Below, piece by piece: positions 61,015-64,000 of a DNA stretch of 64,000 nt. Source of the DNA: DAOUBP01 sp964474695 (GTDB lineage Bacteria > Chloroflexota > Anaerolineae > CG2-30-64-16). Numbering within the stretch: the first letter of the stretch is position 1; each line of letters opens with the position of its first letter. The notes under the pieces are model-generated. The model ran no database searches and was not told the origin of the DNA. It saw nothing but the letters and a program-made list of their open reading frames with translations. The stretch is taken from positions 29,388 to 93,387 of the forward strand of contig CAYYTK010000017.1 of assembly GCA_964474695.1 (NCBI GenBank), in the 5' to 3' direction. Made by a program: the position numbers and the translations under genes.

Positions 61015-61329
61015 CTAAGACTCATCCTCAAACGCAAAATCCACAAACGTATTCCCCTTGTGCTGCGCCAGGGTCAGCACTGGCCTGGCAGAACATTCCT
61101 CGCAAGAGAAGTAGATGCACAACCCGTGGCGACGGCTGCTTGGATTGCCAGCGAGACTCCGGTCGATCGTGGCCTTGCCAGCCTCGACAACCACGTGGAC
61201 GCCCGTGGTCTCGTCTTCGTTGCGTTCGAAGACCTCGACTTGCTCGTGATGCAAGAAGGTTCCGCCGCAGTTCGGGCATAGAAGCTCGGCATCATATCCA
61301 CCTTGTGGGGGGTTGAATCTTGGCTGCAT
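61015..61329 (-). CDS. zinc-ribbon-like unknown protein
   Basis: 104 residues on the minus strand. Two cysteine pairs (LLCPNCGG near residue 18 and SCEECSA near residue 75) could bind one zinc. The strands between are polar and beta-rich. The pattern (zinc pair, acidic strand, CEEC) recalls small proteins of unknown function common in soil bacteria and on plasmids. It is followed on its own strand by no gene within range. Confidence 0.6.
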   Translation of the reverse strand: MQPRFNPPQGGYDAELLCPNCGGTFLHHEQVEVFERNEDETTGVHVVVEAGKATIDRSLAGNPSSRRHGLCIYFSCEECSARPVLTLAQHKGNTFVDFAFEDES

Positions 61330-61469
61330 GTTATAGTCCTCCTACGCGCTCTGATGCTCTGATTTGACCCGTACCATCTGACGACCGTTTTCCACCCGCC
61401 ATGACTTTCTCGCTACGCTGGCTACAACAACAACACGATGGATAGCAACCGACATCTCGCCAGGCGCGC

Positions 61470-61697
61470 TCATCGTTCCCGATCCCGGCGGATGGCCTCG
61501 GCGCTGTCCGTATAGGCGCCGCCGTCCAGCTTGCGCTGCCATTCCTCCGCCACGCTGCCTGCCTCACTCATGGAGAAGGTCGCCGCCGCCAGGATCGCCT
61601 TGACCTCGTCCTGCAAGGAGCGGCCATGCCGCTGAGCGCGCAGTTTCAGCCGTTCCACCGTGGCGGCATCCAGGTCTCGAACCAACAACTGAGGCAT
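61470..61697 (-). CDS. FitA/VapB-like ribbon-helix-helix antitoxin
   Basis: 75 residues from ATG 61697 (reverse). MPQLLVRDLDAATVERLKL is the ribbon and first helix of FitA-type DNA-binding antitoxins, and HGRSLQDEVKAIL the second helix. Such proteins repress their own operon and neutralise a PIN-domain ribonuclease made from the next gene. No PIN gene follows downstream (the next gene on this strand begins in another family), so this is an orphan or the toxin has been lost. It starts five bases after the PARG stop and may be cotranscribed with it. Confidence 0.78.
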   Translation of the reverse strand: MPQLLVRDLDAATVERLKLRAQRHGRSLQDEVKAILAAATFSMSEAGSVAEEWQRKLDGGAYTDSAEAIRRDRER

Positions 61698-61701
61698 CGT
61701 C

Positions 61702-62529
61702 TCAGCCCTCAAAGGCGCGCTGGAACGGTCCGATAAACCGTTTCTCTCGCGACCAATCCAGAACGGCGAAGATCACCCGGCTGTAGGCACCCTGGAAGTT
61801 CTCCTGCAAAGCCTGCCGAAACAGCGACGCGATCTCTGCGCCATCATTGCCGAACGCGCCGCAGCCCCAGGCGCCCAGAACGATGCTGTCGTGCCCGTGG
61901 ACGATGCCCGCCGCCAGCACCTTGAGGATACGCTGCCACATGGCAGGGCCGATGTTGGCATGCCGCTCGGGCGGCAGCGCCGCGGCATTCACGGCCGGCG
62001 ACGTGATCAGCCCGACGGTGTAGGGCGTCTCAAGTAATGCACCGTCATCGGCGCGAAAGACGGGCACCGCGGGCGAGTAGATCACATAGTCGGTGTACAG
62101 AGGATCGTGGCGGGCGCGGTGATAGCCATACATCGGGTGCATCTGCAAGCAAGCGTAGAGTCCGGAAGAGCGCGCAAGATATTCTTCCTGCGCCCGCGCG
62201 CCGGACAGAAACCCACCGCCGGGATGGGTGGCCGAGGCGAAATTGAGCGCGACGGGATGCTGCCCTGCTGCGCGCAGACGCTGCACAGCCGCGAGAGTCG
62301 TCTCGTTGGCAACCTCGATACGGGTTTGATATGGCCCGACGTGTGTTTGGGGCAGGGGTTGGTCGGGTGGGTAGGAGACGGTGCCTTGTACGGCGTGCTC
62401 AATGAGGTCCGCGACGCTCACCATTTGGCCAGAAGGCGCGCGGTAGGCGCCCTCCCGAATGATCTGGACAGCCTCCTGACCGTATTGCGCGGCCAATGCG
62501 CGTGGAATCTGCGTGTTGAAGGTTTCCAT
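61702..62529 (-). CDS. bacterial-type poly(ADP-ribose) glycohydrolase-like protein (TIGR02452 family)
   Basis: 275 residues; ATG 62529 with GAGGA five bases upstream is preferred over a GTG at 62547. The signature THPGGGFLSGARAQEEYL (GGG loop followed by QEE) is the catalytic loop of microbial PARG enzymes, which have a macrodomain fold and remove ADP-ribose from proteins. LGAWGCGAFGND near the C-terminus completes the ligand pocket. Length is normal. On an island rich in NAD-consuming TIR domains, an ADP-ribose-removing enzyme is a notable neighbour, but a direct link is not shown since it is on the opposite strand and about 2.7 kb away from the last of the TIR/caspase run. Confidence 0.87.
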   Translation of the reverse strand: METFNTQIPRALAAQYGQEAVQIIREGAYRAPSGQMVSVADLIEHAVQGTVSYPPDQPLPQTHVGPYQTRIEVANETTLAAVQRLRAAGQHPVALNFASATHPGGGFLSGARAQEEYLARSSGLYACLQMHPMYGYHRARHDPLYTDYVIYSPAVPVFRADDGALLETPYTVGLITSPAVNAAALPPERHANIGPAMWQRILKVLAAGIVHGHDSIVLGAWGCGAFGNDGAEIASLFRQALQENFQGAYSRVIFAVLDWSREKRFIGPFQRAFEG

Positions 62530-62637
62530 TGGGTCCTCGATGCCCACTGAGTAACGGGTCAGGCCCTTGATCTCGCGGGTGTGCTAGATGCGCGTCGCGG
62601 GTCGTTGTCCGTGGCCGGCCTATGACGCGCGTGCCGG

Positions 62638-63588
62638 TCAGCTGCCGGCTTGGTCCAGCACGGCGATCTGCTCGGCGCTCAGGCTCAGTTGGGTCGCCCG
62701 CACCAGGCTGTCCAGTTGGCTGCGGCTGGTGGCGCTGGCGATCGGCGCGGTCACGCCCGGACGGGCAATCAGCCAGGCCAGCGCCACTTCGGCCGGCTGG
62801 GCATCCAGGTCCTCTGCCACCTGGTCCAGCGCGGCCAGGATGCGCATCCCCCGCTCGTCGAGATACCTGGCGACGCCCGCGCCGCGCGGGCTCTTGCCCA
62901 GGTCGTCCGCGGCGCGGTACTTGCCGGAGAGGAAGCCCTTGGCCAGGCTGAAGTAGGTGATGACGCCGATCTCTTCCCGCAGCGTCAGGTCACGCAGGGC
63001 GCCGTCGAAACTGGCGCGGTCGTACAGGTTGTACTCCGGCTGCAGCACGTCGTAGCGCGGCAGGTTGTGCGCCCTGGCGACTGCCAGCGACTCGGCCAGT
63101 TGTGCTGCGTCCAGGTTGGAAGCGCCCACGGCGCGGATCTTGCCCGCCCGGAGCAGCTTCTCGAAGGCAGCCAGGGTTTCTTCGTAGGGGGTGTGCGGGT
63201 CCGGCCGGTGCGACAGGTAGAGGTCGATGGTGTCGGTCTGCAGGCGGCGGAGCGAATCCTCGATGGCCTGGGTGATCCAGCGTGCGGACAGGCCACCCCG
63301 CTCCGGGCTGAATTCCGAACCCACCTTGGTGATCAGCACCACCTTGGCGCGGTTGCCCGGGTTGCGCTTGAACCATTTGCCGATGATGGTCTCCGATTCG
63401 CCGCCCCGGTTGCCCGCGGCCCAGGCCGAATAGATGTCGGCCGTGTCCACCGCGTTGAGTCCGGCCGCGACGAAGGCATCCAGCAGCGCGAAGGAGGTCT
63501 CCTCATCAGCCGTCCAGCCGAACACGTTGCCGCCCAATACCAGCGGTGCGATTTGCAGTCCGGTTCTTCCCAGTGCGCGTTTGTTCAT
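62638..63588 (-). CDS. aldo/keto reductase
   Basis: 316 residues, ATG 63588 (reverse) after AAAGG. Typical AKR barrel: LGRTGLQIAPLVLGGNVFG at the start, NAVDTADIYS with the catalytic Asp and Tyr, LITKVG with Lys, LYLSHRPDP with His, and NADPH-site elements near the end (PIASATSRSQLDSLVRA). A cytosolic NADPH-dependent reductase of the YajO/oxidoreductase type; natural substrate unknown. Codon use is that of the host, unlike the defence genes, so this looks like core chromosome at the island edge. Confidence 0.93.
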   Translation of the reverse strand: MNKRALGRTGLQIAPLVLGGNVFGWTADEETSFALLDAFVAAGLNAVDTADIYSAWAAGNRGGESETIIGKWFKRNPGNRAKVVLITKVGSEFSPERGGLSARWITQAIEDSLRRLQTDTIDLYLSHRPDPHTPYEETLAAFEKLLRAGKIRAVGASNLDAAQLAESLAVARAHNLPRYDVLQPEYNLYDRASFDGALRDLTLREEIGVITYFSLAKGFLSGKYRAADDLGKSPRGAGVARYLDERGMRILAALDQVAEDLDAQPAEVALAWLIARPGVTAPIASATSRSQLDSLVRATQLSLSAEQIAVLDQAGS

Positions 63589-63882
63589 GCGAGTAGCCTT
63601 TCATGAATCAATTGAGAGCCGCAGTGATCGGTCGCAGGACGGCATGCGGCCCGCTGTGATCTCTTCGCCCTCGGCCCGCTTCACTGTATTGCGTTTTCAA
63701 CGCGAGGACTACGATGTCGGCCGTGACTTCAACTCGGCCTGACACGCTGCCCTGGTGTGTGCGGTCACGGCATGATATGCGGCACGCTGCGAGTTGTCAA
63801 GCACTCGTGCTCTGGCACGTTGGCAGGCCCCGGCTGCTGGCAAGTTAGTGCCTGATGGCGCGGCAACCTACATGGCGTGTCG
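63589..63882. other. intergenic region right of the aldo/keto reductase
   Basis: Together with the repeats that follow, more than 400 bases have no supported gene. A short plus-strand frame ending at 63742 is an antisense shadow of the reductase gene. No promoter or terminator stands out. Confidence 0.4.
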
Positions 63883-63946
63883 TATCTCAAAGATAATGAG
63901 ACTGTGAGGTCCCAAAACGCCATTTATCTCAGAGATAATGAGACTG
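63883..63946. repeat. two 22-bp repeats, TATCTCARAGATAATGAGACTG
   Basis: Copies at 63883-63904 and 63925-63946 differ at one base (TATCTCAAAGATAATG and TATCTCAGAGATAATG) and are exactly 42 bases apart. Each begins with an imperfect dyad (ATCTCNNAGAT). ATGGCG just before and CGCCAT between them are inverted. Multiple 20-bp repeats at an end are known from IS21-family elements, so this may be the end of an insertion sequence lying to the right. Confidence 0.5.
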
Positions 63947-64000
63947 GGGTATCTTCTCAATAATCCGGGGGAACCGGTTATGCCGGTTCCCAGGATGCGC

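Noticed and set aside
61100..61470. PIN-domain toxin partner for the FitA-like antitoxin
   Set aside because: Neither strand downstream of the antitoxin encodes the acidic motif set of a PIN domain.
62650..63606. 318-codon plus-strand frame opposite the aldo/keto reductase
   Set aside because: Reductase motifs on the minus strand are complete; this frame has none.
63883..63946. Two repeats considered as a minimal CRISPR array
   Set aside because: Only two copies, a 20-base gap that includes an inverted copy of flanking bases, and no cas genes.

Overview
The window reads as a defence or conflict-system island from a GC-rich, probably filamentous or otherwise multicellular bacterium. Chloroflexota (Anaerolineae/Caldilineae-like) is my best guess. 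The reasons are the density of TIR, STAND and WD40 proteins, the nSTAND1 proteins with an Ala/Glu/Arg-rich stalk after a membrane helix, and strong Shine-Dalgarno sites with occasional GTG/TTG starts. The phylum is inference; there is no rRNA or other marker gene here. I saw no tRNA, rRNA or CRISPR array.

Layout. (1) 1-6099: the 3' part of a DUF1156 DNA methylase, a small zinc-ribbon protein, a PD-(D/E)XK-like protein and a DUF499 ATPase, a modification/ATPase type of anti-phage locus whose upstream genes lie outside the window. (2) 6175-25765: a signalling block with a soluble TIR protein, two tandem TIR-membrane-WD40 giants, a relic of a DUF4062 gene, a channel-like membrane protein with two RCK-type Rossmann domains and two RyR domains, a RelA/SpoT synthetase-SLOG-RyR fusion, a phosphofructokinase, and a TIR-NB-ARC-WD40 protein. 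(3) 25809-29654: a promoter and four-gene operon (HNH-like nuclease, small membrane protein, unknown protein, HerA-type ATPase). (4) 30010-34259: a large serine recombinase with a methyltransferase-like tail, a 36-residue basic peptide, and a frameshifted HTH/NB-ARC regulator preceded by a promoter and four phased repeats. (5) 34417-39563: a type IIG restriction-modification enzyme, a 30-residue hydrophobic peptide and a SAP-like protein. (6) 39677-59233: a closely packed run of TIR-ATPase, glycine-rich membrane ATPase, TIR-nSTAND-WD40, caspase-TIR, TIR-nSTAND-WD40-TPR, and a split NB-ARC/TPR set. (7) 59533-63588: ordinary or accessory genes (two unknowns, a zinc ribbon, a ribbon-helix-helix antitoxin, a bacterial PARG and an aldo/keto reductase). 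The right edge carries a pair of 22-bp repeats 42 bp apart.

How it may work together. In (2) the TIR proteins could make ADP-ribose-type messengers, and the SLOG and RyR domains are the kind of domain expected to bind such ligands. The outputs would be an alarmone synthetase and a membrane protein built like a tandem-RCK channel but lacking a selectivity filter. This resembles the logic of Thoeris (TIR messenger, SLOG receptor) with different effectors, and is the strongest candidate for an undescribed system. In (6) WD40/TPR proteins would sense, nSTAND/NB-ARC ATPases would switch, and TIR, caspase and a membrane protein would execute. The HerA operon in (3) is a third candidate. All functional links between genes are inferred from domain content and gene order.
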